The notes beneath the pieces were generated by a model that saw only the letters and a list, made by a program, of their open reading frames with translations, had not been told where the DNA came from and did not search any database. 64,000 nt of DNA, taken from NCBI RefSeq assembly GCF_035590735.1, contig NZ_CP141595.1, forward strand, positions 3,505,001 through 3,569,000, read 5' to 3'. The translations under genes and the position numbers were made by a program. Shown one piece after another: positions 16,753 through 25,439 of this stretch. Position 1 is the stretch's first letter, and each line of letters opens with the position of its first letter. This stretch comes from Rossellomorea aquimaris. Its GTDB lineage: Bacteria; Bacillota; Bacilli; Bacillales; Bacillaceae_B.

Positions 16753-17455
16753 GGCTCTTTTCGCAAAAATTTGTTTTTAACATTAAATCTACTTGGTCTC
16801 TGTCAATTAGTGTGTGCTGGATGGCGCGGGGAACTGCTCCGCTTGCAGCTAGCGTTCGGCCAAGCCTCCTCAGCTTCGCTTCCGGGGTCTTGGCACGCCC
16901 GTACTTCCGCAGGAGTCTACGCAGTTCCCCACACCATCTAAAAAAAATTTCGTGACAGAGCTTAAATGTAGAAAAAAAAACAAACTAAAGAAACAACATA
17001 TCTTCTACACAAATAATTGGCTTTATAAGAGATGGTTTTTCAAAAATTTTATTATAAATTTTCAGTTTGTAATCCAAGGCAGTCGTATATTCTGCCCAAG
17101 TTCAATTGAAATAGACTTGAATATGCCTAGGAATGAATAACATGCGTTTGATAGATTTCGTTTTCAGCTTTCCATCAAAGTATATTTTCCAAAAGGAGCT
17201 ATTTTGTGTTTGTATATCATTCATGAGGCAGTCAGAATATAGAAGCACAGAGTGGATTGAGCGGAAGGCACTTGACTCCTGCGGGAAATAGAGGAAAGGT
17301 CGAGACCCCACAGACGGGACGTCGAGGAGGCTCGACTTCCTCCCCGCGGAAAGCAAGTGCCTGGAGCGGAAAGGAACGGTTCCTGTTTTCACACTACCAC
17401 TCATCTAAAACACAAATTCATTTTTCAGGAAGCCCAAATGTTTACGAAAATAGCC
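16753..17455 (+). mobile_element. MITE-like composite repeat, copy 2
   Basis: The 703-bp element starts GGCTCTTTTCGCAAAAATTTG and ends with the inverted relative ending ACGAAAATAGCC. Module A (16799-16959, TCTGTCA/TGACAGA ends) is fuller than in copy 1 and keeps its 34-bp inner loop. Module B (17245-17382) has AGGCACTTG/CAAGTGCCT, GTCGAG/CTCGAC and an inner GACG/CGTC hairpin. About 290 bp of AT-rich sequence joins them. The right end meets the lipoprotein terminator tail. Confidence 0.75.
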
Positions 17456-17458
17456 TAA

Positions 17459-17495
17459 AAAAACCGATTTTCCAACTAAGTGGAAAATCGGTTTC
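17459..17495 (-). terminator. lipoprotein gene terminator
   Basis: A 13-bp stem AAACCGATTTTCC/GGAAAATCGGTTT with a T-run on the - strand. Confidence 0.85.
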
Positions 17496-17500
17496 TATCG

Positions 17501-18007
17501 TTATGATTTATGTTTAACTGAAGCTGCGATTTTCATCATCATCTCTGCATGATCTGCTAAATCATTTAATTCCGCTTGCGTCGTTACCTTCGTTCCACCC
17601 ACTCCAACAATAAGTTCGTATTCTTCCGTATCGGGCAGTTTCTTAATGACATAGTATCCTAAGCGCTTATCCTCTTTAAAAGTCCCATGTTTCAAGAGAT
17701 TTTCATTGTCACTAATGGCCATTTGATATAGAAGTTCACTATCCTTATTTTCTTGAGGGTTTGTGAAAAGTATAAAAGTATCAGAGCTTTTTGAAATAAT
17801 GATATTATTCGGCGATTCTTTCTCTATTTTTGCTCCAAATGGAAGATAAAAGTTAATGTTTCCAGCCTCTTCTTTAGCTGCTTCATTCGAGCTTAATGTG
17901 TTTTCCACCACTTTGGCTGTCTTTTCTTTTTCTTGATCGATTGTCGTGTTGCATCCGGCTAAAATAAGCACAAGAATAAAGAAAATGACTGTCTGTTTGA
18001 TTTTCAT
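17501..18007 (-). CDS. hypothetical lipoprotein
   Basis: A 168-residue protein with a type II signal peptide: MKIKQ, a hydrophobic core, then lipobox LAGC with Cys 19 as the lipidated residue. The remainder is a small alpha/beta domain (NINFYLPFGAKIEKESPNNI, then ELIVGVGGTKV) that I do not recognise. It should be anchored outside the membrane. The ATG at 18007 has GGGAGGA upstream; the longer frame to 18085 would bury the signal peptide. It is monocistronic. Confidence 0.75.
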   Translation of the reverse strand: MKIKQTVIFFILVLILAGCNTTIDQEKEKTAKVVENTLSSNEAAKEEAGNINFYLPFGAKIEKESPNNIIISKSSDTFILFTNPQENKDSELLYQMAISDNENLLKHGTFKEDKRLGYYVIKKLPDTEEYELIVGVGGTKVTTQAELNDLADHAEMMMKIAASVKHKS

Positions 18008-18178
18008 CCTATACTTATCCTCCCTTTCATGCTTAGGACCTACGCTTATGATACCCTCACAAAGTCCCATTGACAACCCTTCCAATAAGAAATCCTGCCT
18101 TTTTAATGGGAAAACAGGTTATTTTTAACTTACATAGGGTATTTATGATAAAATGACTAAAACAGGAGGGTGAAAATC

Positions 18179-18625
18179 ATGGAATTCACAGTGTATCTGG
18201 CAGGGGAAATACATAGTTCCTGGAGAAACGAGCTTAAAGAGAAAGCAGAAGAGATTCATCTCCCTCTATCTTTCGTCGGTCCAATGGAAAATCATGAACG
18301 TTCCGATGCAATCGGGGAAGAAATTCTTGGTGAACAACCAAATAAAATACTCCGCGATGAGGCAGCTTCCAGTATTAACAATCTTCGAACAGAGTTACTG
18401 ATGAAGAAGGCCGATGTGGTGATTGCCTTGTTTGGAGAAAAATACAAACAGTGGAATACTGCTATGGATGCGACCACCGCCATCACTCTTGGAAAGCCTC
18501 TTATTCTTATTCGTCCTGAAGAACTGCATCATCCGTTAAAAGAACTTTCAAACAAGTCAAATGTCACCGTGACAAACATAGATCAGGCGATCAAGGCGTT
18601 ATCATACGTTTTTGAAACAGAATAA
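18179..18625 (+). CDS. ytoQ: YtoQ family protein
   Basis: A 148-residue cytoplasmic protein with the family opening EFTVYLAGEIHSSWR and ADVVIALFGEKYKQWNTA. The fold resembles nucleoside 2-deoxyribosyltransferase-like or TIR-like nucleotide-binding proteins (inference), with a conserved Glu within the AGEIH stretch. The ATG at 18179 lies nine bases after AGGAGG and gives 148 residues; the GTG at 18170 is too close to that site. It has its own terminator. Function is unproven. Confidence 0.82.
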   Translation: MEFTVYLAGEIHSSWRNELKEKAEEIHLPLSFVGPMENHERSDAIGEEILGEQPNKILRDEAASSINNLRTELLMKKADVVIALFGEKYKQWNTAMDATTAITLGKPLILIRPEELHHPLKELSNKSNVTVTNIDQAIKALSYVFETE

Positions 18626-18635
18626 AATCATGAAA

Positions 18636-18676
18636 ATACGCATGCTGTCCTATTTGGACGGCATGCGTATTTTTTA
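18636..18676 (+). terminator. ytoQ terminator
   Basis: ATACGCATGC(T)GTCC/GGAC(G)GCATGCGTAT followed by TTTTTT. Confidence 0.9.
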
Positions 18677-18779
18677 TGTTCATTACAAAACTCCCGGAAC
18701 TATTTTACTATTTCAAAATAACTTAATATTGGCAATCTAAAGACATTTTATGTTATTATTAACAATTTATAAACTTTTT

Positions 18780-18808
18780 TTGACTTTATGAAAATATTAA
18801 AATATTAT
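18780..18808 (+). promoter_or_regulatory. sigma-A promoter of the peptide transporter
   Basis: TTGACT (18780-18785), a 17-bp spacer and TATTAT (18803-18808) lie 27 bp before the start codon. Confidence 0.65.
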
Positions 18809-18834
18809 AGTAAAAGAATAAGGGAGGTAGTAAC

Positions 18835-20328
18835 ATGTCATCAATGAATAAACAGAAAATTGTGGATAGTGTCCCTCAAAAAGGTTTCTTTGGACATCCG
18901 AAGGGATTATTCACTTTATTCTTCACAGAATTTTGGGAGCGCTTTTCCTATTACGGAATGCGTGCCATCCTCGTATTCTACATGTACTATGAGGTTTCAA
19001 AAGGCGGTCTGGGCCTAGAGCAAAACACAGCTTTAGCAATCATGTCGATTTATGGTTCACTTGTATATATGTCCGGGGTAATCGGAGGCTGGTTGGCAGA
19101 TAGAATATTCGGAACTTCGAAAGCCGTCTTCTACGGTGGAATATTCATCATGTTTGGTCATATTGCTTTATCATTTCCAGGAAGCTTAGCCATGTTCTTT
19201 GTTTCGATGGTATTGATCGTTGTCGGAACAGGTTTATTAAAGCCGAATGTTTCAACTGTTGTCGGTGAAATGTATAGCGAAAGTGACACTCGCCGCGATG
19301 CAGCTTTCAGTATTTTCTATATGGGTATCAACTTGGGTGCATTCATCGCTCCACTAATTGTCGGTAAACTTATGGAAACCAAAGGATTCCATTGGGGATT
19401 TGCGGTTGCAGCCATAGGAATGTTCTTAGGTCTTGTTGTGTTCATGGCAACAAAGAAAAAGAACCTTGGTCTTGCTGGTACTTATGTTCCAAACCCGCTT
19501 GCACCAGCTGAAAAGAAAAAGTACGGTTTAATCGCAGGATTAGTTGTTGTTGGACTTGCCATCATTTTAGGTATTACAATTCCTGCAGGTCTATTTACTT
19601 TAAACGTATTCATTAATTTAGTAGGAATCTTCGGTATCGTCGTTCCAACCATTTACTTTATCGTCATGTATTATAGCCCGAAAACAACAGAAACAGAACG
19701 TTCCAGAGTCATCGCTTATATTCCATTATTCATTGCGGCGGTTATGTTCTGGGCAATTCAAGAACAGGGATCAACCATCCTTGCAGTTTACGCAGATAAG
19801 CGAACTGACCTGGAATTCATGGGAATCAGCATCTCACCAGCCTGGTTCCAATCGTTAAACCCATTATTCATCATCCTATTAGCTCCAGTATTTGCATGGA
19901 TGTGGGTGAAACTTGGTGATCGTCAACCATCTATTCCGAAGAAGTTTTCATTCGGTCTATTGTTTGCCGGTTTATCCTTCTTAGTGATTCTATTACCTGC
20001 ATACTTCGGGGGAGAAGATTCACTGGTAAGTCCACTATGGCTTGTGCTTAGCTATTTGATCGTTGTACTTGGTGAGCTATGTTTATCACCAGTCGGTCTT
20101 TCAGCGACAACCAAATTAGCTCCGGAAGCATTCTCTGCTCAAACGATGAGTCTTTGGTTCTTAGCTTCTGCTGCTGCACAGGCGCTGAATGCACAACTTG
20201 TCCGTTTCTACACACCAGAAACAGAAACGCTGTACTTTGGGGCAATCGGGGGAATGGCAATCGTATTGAGTATTGCACTATTCCTGCTTTCACCTAAGAT
20301 TCAGGAGTTTATGAAAGGTGTAAAATAA
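18835..20328 (+). CDS. POT-family di-/tripeptide:H+ symporter
   Basis: A 497-residue MFS-type transporter of the proton-dependent oligopeptide family (DtpT type). The signature TEFWERFSYYGMRAILVFYM (about 31-50) contains the ExxER proton-coupling motif, and FSIFYMGINLGAFIAPLIVG is the second family block. About 14 hydrophobic segments are visible. It imports di- and tripeptides using the proton gradient. Start: ATG at 18835 with GGGAGG nearby. It is monocistronic with its own promoter and terminator. Confidence 0.93.
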   Translation: MSSMNKQKIVDSVPQKGFFGHPKGLFTLFFTEFWERFSYYGMRAILVFYMYYEVSKGGLGLEQNTALAIMSIYGSLVYMSGVIGGWLADRIFGTSKAVFYGGIFIMFGHIALSFPGSLAMFFVSMVLIVVGTGLLKPNVSTVVGEMYSESDTRRDAAFSIFYMGINLGAFIAPLIVGKLMETKGFHWGFAVAAIGMFLGLVVFMATKKKNLGLAGTYVPNPLAPAEKKKYGLIAGLVVVGLAIILGITIPAGLFTLNVFINLVGIFGIVVPTIYFIVMYYSPKTTETERSRVIAYIPLFIAAVMFWAIQEQGSTILAVYADKRTDLEFMGISISPAWFQSLNPLFIILLAPVFAWMWVKLGDRQPSIPKKFSFGLLFAGLSFLVILLPAYFGGEDSLVSPLWLVLSYLIVVLGELCLSPVGLSATTKLAPEAFSAQTMSLWFLASAAAQALNAQLVRFYTPETETLYFGAIGGMAIVLSIALFLLSPKIQEFMKGVK

Positions 20329-20335
20329 TTGACTT

Positions 20336-20366
20336 AACCCTCTGAAATTTTTTCAGAGGGTTTTTT
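20336..20366 (+). terminator. peptide transporter terminator
   Basis: AACCCTCTGAAA/TTTCAGAGGGTT then TTTTT. Confidence 0.9.
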
Positions 20367-20407
20367 ATTTAACTGAAGGCATTTGCTTTCATCAACCCTT
20401 CAAAGTA

Positions 20408-20440
20408 TAAAAAGAACTCCGTTTCAAAACGGAGTTCCAT
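20408..20440 (-). terminator. terminator of the Cys/Arg-rich protein gene
   Basis: GAACTCCGTTT/AAACGGAGTTC with a CTTTTT tail on the - strand. Confidence 0.85.
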
Positions 20441-20448
20441 TCAAACTA

Positions 20449-20736
20449 TTAGAAAAAGTCACAGCCACATTTTCTTTTACGTCTTCTTCTACGATTATCT
20501 TCCGTTCCTAAGACATTATTTCTTCTATGACAACCACATTTTCTACGGTTATCTTCAGCTCCCAGGACATCGTCATCTCTTCTTCTGCGACATTTTCTAC
20601 GATTATCATCTAAGCCTAATACATCATCTCTGCGGTCACATCTTCTTCTGTCACCAAAAAGCAACTTATCCCAGTCACAGCATTTTCTGTCATCACGACG
20701 ACCCCCAACTCGGTCATTACAATAATGGCATCCCAT
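20449..20736 (-). CDS. Cys/Arg/Asp-rich repeat protein, possibly spore coat
   Basis: A 95-residue protein made of three diverged units built around DVLG-x2-DNRRKC, with Arg-rich spacers and eight or more Cys/His residues in C-x-C or CxxC arrangements (MGCHYC at the start, KCGCDFF at the end). No family was recognised. Cys-rich, highly charged small repeat proteins are common in Bacillus spore coats and exosporium, so that role is an inference. A perfect AGGAGG precedes the ATG, and it has a dedicated terminator, so it is very likely a real gene. Confidence 0.68.
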   Translation of the reverse strand: MGCHYCNDRVGGRRDDRKCCDWDKLLFGDRRRCDRRDDVLGLDDNRRKCRRRRDDDVLGAEDNRRKCGCHRRNNVLGTEDNRRRRRKRKCGCDFF

Positions 20737-20856
20737 AAATTCTTACCTCCTTAGAAAGAATTTACCAGATAAAATAAAGTCTGATATACTCCATCCTATG
20801 AATATCAGGTAGAATTGGTATGGGCCAAGTACCCTCTAAAGGCAAAAGTCTATCGA

Positions 20857-21387
20857 TTATTTGACCTGCTCTTTGTTTCTGAACTGCCACTGGCCGATTA
20901 ATAGCCGAACAACGTGCAGGAACATAGCCTCTCTCGTAATGAGTCCATTCGTAAACACGCCCATTGCACCTTCTTTTTTTCTTACCCCGGTGGTTTGAGT
21001 GTACTCATCCATCAATGGTCCAAGCTCTTCCCCGGCTTTTAACCGACTGCTGATTTCTTTAGGAAGAGGGATTCTGGCACCTCCACCAATGATTTCGTTG
21101 CCGCTCCGATCCACAAGTGCCCCCCAGTTACAGACAAACATTCCATAAAGTGATTCCGTCACTCCTCCTTCAAGACCGATCCCAATATCGCTATCTGTTG
21201 CCCGCAGTACTCCCTTCGCTCGGTTTAACGCACCTTCAATCGTCTCTTGATCAGAGATTGGCTGCTCACCTACATGTGAATCTGTTTTGAAACACTCGAA
21301 AAGAACCTCCTCATAGAGTTCCTGAAATGCCTTTTGAATGGCTTGTACCTTTGCTGGATTTGTTGTTCCAATTGCTATTTTCAACAA
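20857..21387 (-). CDS. DUF84 / YjjX-type inosine/xanthosine triphosphatase
   Basis: A 176-residue protein opening IAIGTTNPAKVQAIQKAF, the nucleotide-binding start of the YjjX (non-canonical purine NTP phosphatase) family. Conserved downstream marks are SHVGEQPISDQETIEGALNR, GIGLEGGV and ARIPLP. Members hydrolyse ITP or XTP and so protect nucleic acids from deaminated purines. The ATG start lacks a strong ribosome site. It lies between the Cys-rich gene and the third repeat element. Confidence 0.8.
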   Translation of the reverse strand: MLKIAIGTTNPAKVQAIQKAFQELYEEVLFECFKTDSHVGEQPISDQETIEGALNRAKGVLRATDSDIGIGLEGGVTESLYGMFVCNWGALVDRSGNEIIGGGARIPLPKEISSRLKAGEELGPLMDEYTQTTGVRKKEGAMGVFTNGLITREAMFLHVVRLLIGQWQFRNKEQVK

Positions 21388-21437
21388 ATTAATACCTCAT
21401 TTCTATGGGAGATTCACTCCCTTTTTGTCCTATAAAA

Positions 21438-21910
21438 CGCTCTTTTCTCAAAGATTGTTGCTTTCTAACATAAGCTCTGCAAGACTCTGTCAATTAGCGT
21501 GAGCTAGATGGTGAGGGGAACTGCTCCGCTTGCAGCTAACGTTCGGCATAAATGAGATTATTTTCTAAAATTCTTTTTTTAATTGTTTTCAATTAAGGAT
21601 TCATGCTCAGAAAGTTGATTCTCGCTGCAGGATGCCAGACTCCTGCGGGAATAGCTGGACAGTACGAAAAGCGGAGGGCCTTTGCCCAGGGGCGACAAGC
21701 ATAAGACGAGTCTGCCGGAAAGGCGCTCTTTGCCTTTTTGGCAGACTTGGCTTATGACCTCGAGCCCCTAAGCCCCGTAGCTGGGCACGTGAGACCCCGG
21801 AGGCGCAGCCGAGGAGGCTCACCGCCAGCCCCGCGGAAAGCGAGCCTCCTGTAGCGGAAATCAACTATTACTTTCTCCTCCACAATAGCAAAAAAACTTT
21901 ACGAAAAGAG
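21438..21910 (+). mobile_element. MITE-like composite repeat, copy 3, with 10-bp flanking duplication
   Basis: The 473-bp element starts CGCTCTTTTCTCAAAG and ends CTTTACGAAAAGAG. It is flanked on both sides by TCCTATAAAA (21428-21437 and 21911-21920), a perfect 10-bp direct repeat that reads as a target-site duplication. Module A is cut to its left half (21483-21547). Module B (about 21615-21872; AGTTGATT/AATCAACT, GTGAG/CTCAC) is interrupted by a family C unit at 21666-21786. Confidence 0.78.
21666..21786 (+). repeat. family C copy nested in the composite repeat
   Basis: The full-length unit has inner stem GTCTGCC/GGCAGAC, middle AGGGGC/GCCCCT and the fixed boxes GACAAGCATAAG and CTTATGACCTCGAG. 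It splits module B, so it arrived after the larger element. Confidence 0.7.
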
Positions 21911-21916
21911 TCCTAT

Positions 21917-21959
21917 AAAAAAACTGTCTCAAGAAGTTCATAAATGAGACAGTCTTTTT
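21917..21959 (-). terminator. ytoP terminator
   Basis: A 14-bp stem AAAAACTGTCTCA/TGAGACAGTCTTTTT; its - strand tail lies within the right 10-bp duplication of the repeat element. Confidence 0.85.
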
Positions 21960-21983
21960 AGTATATTTTTTTAGAAACGTGAA

Positions 21984-23057
21984 TTATCCGTTTGATTTAA
22001 TGGATTCAATTGTGGAACGGTCACATTGCTTCACTAATTTGACAATCAGTTCTTTCGCAGCCGCATAATCATCTACATGAATCATGGATGCATGTGTGTG
22101 AATATATCTTGAACAGATACCAACAACGGCACTTGGAACCCCTTCATTTGACATATGTACTCTTCCGGCATCTGTTCCGCCTTGAGAAACAAAATATTGA
22201 TATGGAATGTCATTTGATTCAGCTGTATCAAGAACGAATTCCCTGATGCCTCTGTGGGTAACCATTGAACGATCGAGAATGCGAAGGAGAGCACCTTTCC
22301 CTAATTGGCCGAATTCATTTTTGTCCCCTGACATATCATTTGCCGGACTCGCATCGAGGGCAAAGAAGATATCGGGATCAATCATATTAGCTGCTGTTTG
22401 GGCACCCCTTAATCCTACTTCCTCCTGAACCGTGGCTCCGGAATATAGAGTGTTTGGAAGGGTCACCCCTTGAAGTTCTTTTAGCAGCTCAATGGACAAT
22501 CCGCACCCATAGCGGTTATCCCAAGCCTTCGCAAGTATTTTTTTCTCATTCGCCATAGGTGTAAACGGACAAATCGGTACGATCTGCTGTCCTGGTTTAA
22601 TTCCGATTTCAAGTGCATTGTCCCGATCATCAGCACCGATATCAATAAGCATATTCTTGATCTCCATCGGCTTTCTACGCTGTTCTTCTCCGAGCAGATG
22701 AGGGGGGATGCTTCCGATCACACCCGTAATCGGGCCGTTATCCGTAATGATTTGAACACGCTGGGCAAGCATAACCTGACTCCACCAGCCTCCAAGTGTT
22801 TGAAAACGAATCATTCCATTATCCGTAACAGACGTGACCATAAACCCTACTTCATCCATGTGACCTGCAACCATCACAACAGGATCCTGTTCATTGCCTT
22901 TTTTCACTCCAAACACCCCGCCGAGGCGATCCTGGACAATGTCATCTGAGTATTGAGACAATTGTTCTTTCATAAATTTACGAACCGCATGCTCATTACC
23001 GGGTGCTCCCGGCAATTCAGTCAATGTTTTAAAAAGTTCCAACGTATCTTGTTTCAT
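21984..23057 (-). CDS. ytoP: M42-family aminopeptidase YtoP
   Basis: A 357-residue di-metal aminopeptidase (glutamyl aminopeptidase/FrvX type). Ligand motifs are VAGHMDEVGF (His, Asp), AWDNRYGCG (Asp), TVQEEVGLRGA (catalytic Glu and Glu ligand), ALDASPAND (Asp) and IHTHASMIH (final His). M42 enzymes usually form cytoplasmic dodecamers that trim short peptides. ATG start with AAGGGGC upstream. It is divergent from ytzB. Assignment to ytoP rests on sequence and on neighbours ytoQ and ytnP. Confidence 0.93.
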   Translation of the reverse strand: MKQDTLELFKTLTELPGAPGNEHAVRKFMKEQLSQYSDDIVQDRLGGVFGVKKGNEQDPVVMVAGHMDEVGFMVTSVTDNGMIRFQTLGGWWSQVMLAQRVQIITDNGPITGVIGSIPPHLLGEEQRRKPMEIKNMLIDIGADDRDNALEIGIKPGQQIVPICPFTPMANEKKILAKAWDNRYGCGLSIELLKELQGVTLPNTLYSGATVQEEVGLRGAQTAANMIDPDIFFALDASPANDMSGDKNEFGQLGKGALLRILDRSMVTHRGIREFVLDTAESNDIPYQYFVSQGGTDAGRVHMSNEGVPSAVVGICSRYIHTHASMIHVDDYAAAKELIVKLVKQCDRSTIESIKSNG

Positions 23058-23293
23058 GTCATAAGCCCCTTTTATATAAAATCTACTTTATGTATAATCT
23101 TATTTTACAGAACTTTCGAACGTCTTACCACCAATTGAGAAGAAAAGGAGTTCTCTTTTTTATTATTTCTTTGATAGAATGTACCTATAGATGGAAAATA
23201 ATCGAGAATTACCGGGGAGAGAGCGGGAAGAGTATGCTATCCCTTGCTTGTCAGAGAAACATCAAATACTCATTGCCTGTGGAGGGAATAAAA

Positions 23294-23608
23294 ATGAACT
23301 GGAAATCTTTCATGATCGGAATTGGAATCGGAGCAGTAGGCGGATATTTTCTTAAAGAAAAATTGGATGATTCAAACATGGTTTCTGCCGAAAAAGTATT
23401 AAAAGACGTAAAGCTTTCATTCAAAAAAGAGGGGGACATCGATGGCTCCTGGATCGGAATGAAGCCCGAAGACTATCAAAAGCACTCGGTGACAACGAAA
23501 GTCTATAAAGGTGGGGTATCGAGAAGAAAAAACGGTGAACTGGAGCAATATGAGTTTTTAGCAGATGCGTATACGGGCACAGTTGTTGATGTGTATCCTT
23601 TAACTTAA
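23294..23608 (+). CDS. ytzB: YtzB, PepSY-domain small protein
   Basis: A 104-residue protein: a short N-terminal hydrophobic segment (MNWKSFMIGIGIGAVGGYFL) and then a PepSY-like fold (VSAEKVLKDVKLSFKKEG to EFLADAYTGTVVDVYPLT). It is probably membrane-anchored; PepSY modules often restrain peptidases, but no target is shown. I place the start at 23294, where GGAGGG lies seven bases upstream; the open frame from 23090 has no support. Neighbours ytoP and ytnP match B. subtilis order. Confidence 0.8.
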   Translation: MNWKSFMIGIGIGAVGGYFLKEKLDDSNMVSAEKVLKDVKLSFKKEGDIDGSWIGMKPEDYQKHSVTTKVYKGGVSRRKNGELEQYEFLADAYTGTVVDVYPLT

Positions 23609-23628
23609 AAAACTAACCGCATCATAAC

Positions 23629-23664
23629 AAAGGATGATCCCAAGGTCTTGGGACCATCCTTTTA
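23629..23664. terminator. bidirectional terminator ytzB/ytnP
   Basis: AAGGATG(A)TCCCAAG/CTTGGGA(C)CATCCTT with T or A runs on both flanks. Confidence 0.85.
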
Positions 23665-23675
23665 TTTAGTCATTT

Positions 23676-24518
23676 TTATTTTTCCCTCAGTACGCGATCG
23701 ACGATTTCTCCATCTCTATTCCACTTGATCCCTCTATAAACCGCATCATGATAGAAAAGGAACCAGTACTCTCCTTCAATCGCTTGATTGATCCACTTGT
23801 CTTTGGCATCGATGGACGTCATTGGATAGTCGTCGTAAGCCAGTACCCATAGTGGATTTTTGTGCGCGTGAGTAGGCATGATATCCGCCATATGAATGAA
23901 CTTCTCCCCTTTATGCTCTAAAAGGATAATCGAATGCCCATCACTGTGACCTCCTGTATGCACCATTGTGATTCCAGGAAGTACTTCTTTTTCTCCTTCG
24001 AACGTTTCCACTTGAGATTGAATGCTTTCCCAATTTTCTTTCCAGTATGTATTGCGGGAGCGTACATTCGGATTTCTCATTTCATCCCATTCCACTTGGG
24101 AGGTGTAAATGATTGCATTCGGGAACACTGGAACAAGCTTATCTCCCTCATATTTCGTTAAACCGCAAGCGTGATCGAAATGCATGTGAGTCATTAAGAC
24201 CACATCAATATCATTTGGCTTAAAGCCCAGTTTTTCCAGTGATGCCTCGAGATTTGACTCTTCATGCACGCCGTAGTTACGCTTTTGTTTATCATTCAAC
24301 TTCCCTTTACCAATACCGGATTCAATTAATACTTTCTTCCCTTCCCATTCGAAAAAAAGCGGATCTGTACGTAATTCGATTTGATTCAAGTCATTCACGG
24401 CATATTTTTTTGACCAAAGAGGTTTTGGGACCACTCCGAACATAGCTCCTCCATCCATGTGAGTGACGCCTCCATTCAGCCAATAGATCGATATATCTCC
24501 AACCTTCAACGTTTCCAT
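23676..24518 (-). CDS. ytnP: YtnP, metallo-beta-lactamase-fold lactonase
   Basis: A 280-residue MBL-fold hydrolase with the metal motif THMHFDHACG (about 110-119), then GGHSDGHS and HMADIMPTH for the remaining ligands. In B. subtilis YtnP hydrolyses N-acyl-homoserine lactones and interferes with signalling of neighbouring bacteria. Start ATG at 24518 (METLKVGDISIYWL), preceded by AAAGGAGGAG; the ATG 21 bases upstream overlaps that site. No signal peptide is present, so it is cytoplasmic. Confidence 0.9.
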   Translation of the reverse strand: METLKVGDISIYWLNGGVTHMDGGAMFGVVPKPLWSKKYAVNDLNQIELRTDPLFFEWEGKKVLIESGIGKGKLNDKQKRNYGVHEESNLEASLEKLGFKPNDIDVVLMTHMHFDHACGLTKYEGDKLVPVFPNAIIYTSQVEWDEMRNPNVRSRNTYWKENWESIQSQVETFEGEKEVLPGITMVHTGGHSDGHSIILLEHKGEKFIHMADIMPTHAHKNPLWVLAYDDYPMTSIDAKDKWINQAIEGEYWFLFYHDAVYRGIKWNRDGEIVDRVLREK

Positions 24519-24650
24519 TTTGACTCCTCCTTTGTTCATTCCCTCTCATTTTATCAGAATTTATGGACAACTTATAGGTGGAGGCTCGGATCACTGCAAT
24601 CTAGTCTCATGAAAAAAGCCCAACAAATTAGCAGGGCCATTAAATAATAC

Positions 24651-25295
24651 TTATTGATTTTGATATTGTGCTTCTACCCGGTAAATTCTTTGTCCTTTGG
24701 CTGAGAACTTCTCTTCATATTCAGTCATGATATTTCCTTCAAAATCGCTCTTGTGAAGGTCAAGGCTCAAGAAATTCAGATGGAGACCATACCATGAGAA
24801 GCTCTTTAATGAGTACTCAAATAACCCTTGATTATCTGTTTTAAAGTGGATTTCTCCGCCTTTGATCAGCACATCTTCATATAGCTTCAGAAAATCTTTA
24901 TAAGTCAATCGACGTTTTTCATGTCTGTTTTTCGGCCATGGATCAGAGAAGTTCAAGTACACTCGGCTTACTTCTTCTGATGCAAAGTATTCAGTCAGGT
25001 TCTTTGCATCGACATTTAACAGCTTGACGTTGGGAAGTCCGGCTTCAATTAAACGATCAAGTGCTGTTACAATGACGCTTTCATATAACTCGATTCCAAT
25101 ATAATTAACGTCCGGATTGGCTCTGGCCATTTCCGTGACAAATTGACCTTTTCCAGTTCCTACCTCGATGTGGATAGGATTGTCATTACCAAATTCTTTA
25201 TTCCATTGACCTTTTATCTCCTGGGGTTCTGCCACAACATACTGTGGATTGTCACTGATTTTCTCAGAAGCCCACGGTTTATTACGTAAACGCAT
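24651..25295 (-). CDS. trmB: tRNA (guanine-N7-)-methyltransferase
   Basis: A 214-residue class I SAM methyltransferase forming m7G46 in tRNA. Family blocks: IHIEVGTGKGQFV (SAM motif I), YIGIELYESV, the LNFSDPWPKNRHEKRRL signature (Asp-Pro-Trp-Pro-Lys substrate motif) and FKTDNQGLFEYS, YEEKFSAKGQRIYR. ATG start with AAGAGGTG. Length matches YtmQ/TrmB of B. subtilis. It is monocistronic here. Confidence 0.95.
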   Translation of the reverse strand: MRLRNKPWASEKISDNPQYVVAEPQEIKGQWNKEFGNDNPIHIEVGTGKGQFVTEMARANPDVNYIGIELYESVIVTALDRLIEAGLPNVKLLNVDAKNLTEYFASEEVSRVYLNFSDPWPKNRHEKRRLTYKDFLKLYEDVLIKGGEIHFKTDNQGLFEYSLKSFSWYGLHLNFLSLDLHKSDFEGNIMTEYEEKFSAKGQRIYRVEAQYQNQ

Positions 25296-25439
25296 GTAGA
25301 CACCTCTTTTTTTATTATCGAAAAAAACATACCACGACTATCCGTCCTGTGCAAGAGCCAAAATAGAGCCAATCTCGCTTCAGAGCTTCTGGCTGATATA
25401 CCCCCTTCGGGTCCGTCCCTCAAAAAGCGCGCATAATTG

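Noticed and set aside
23090..23293. N-terminal extension of YtzB
   Set aside because: Sixty-eight extra codons without family match; the GGAGGG-preceded ATG at 23294 explains the gene.
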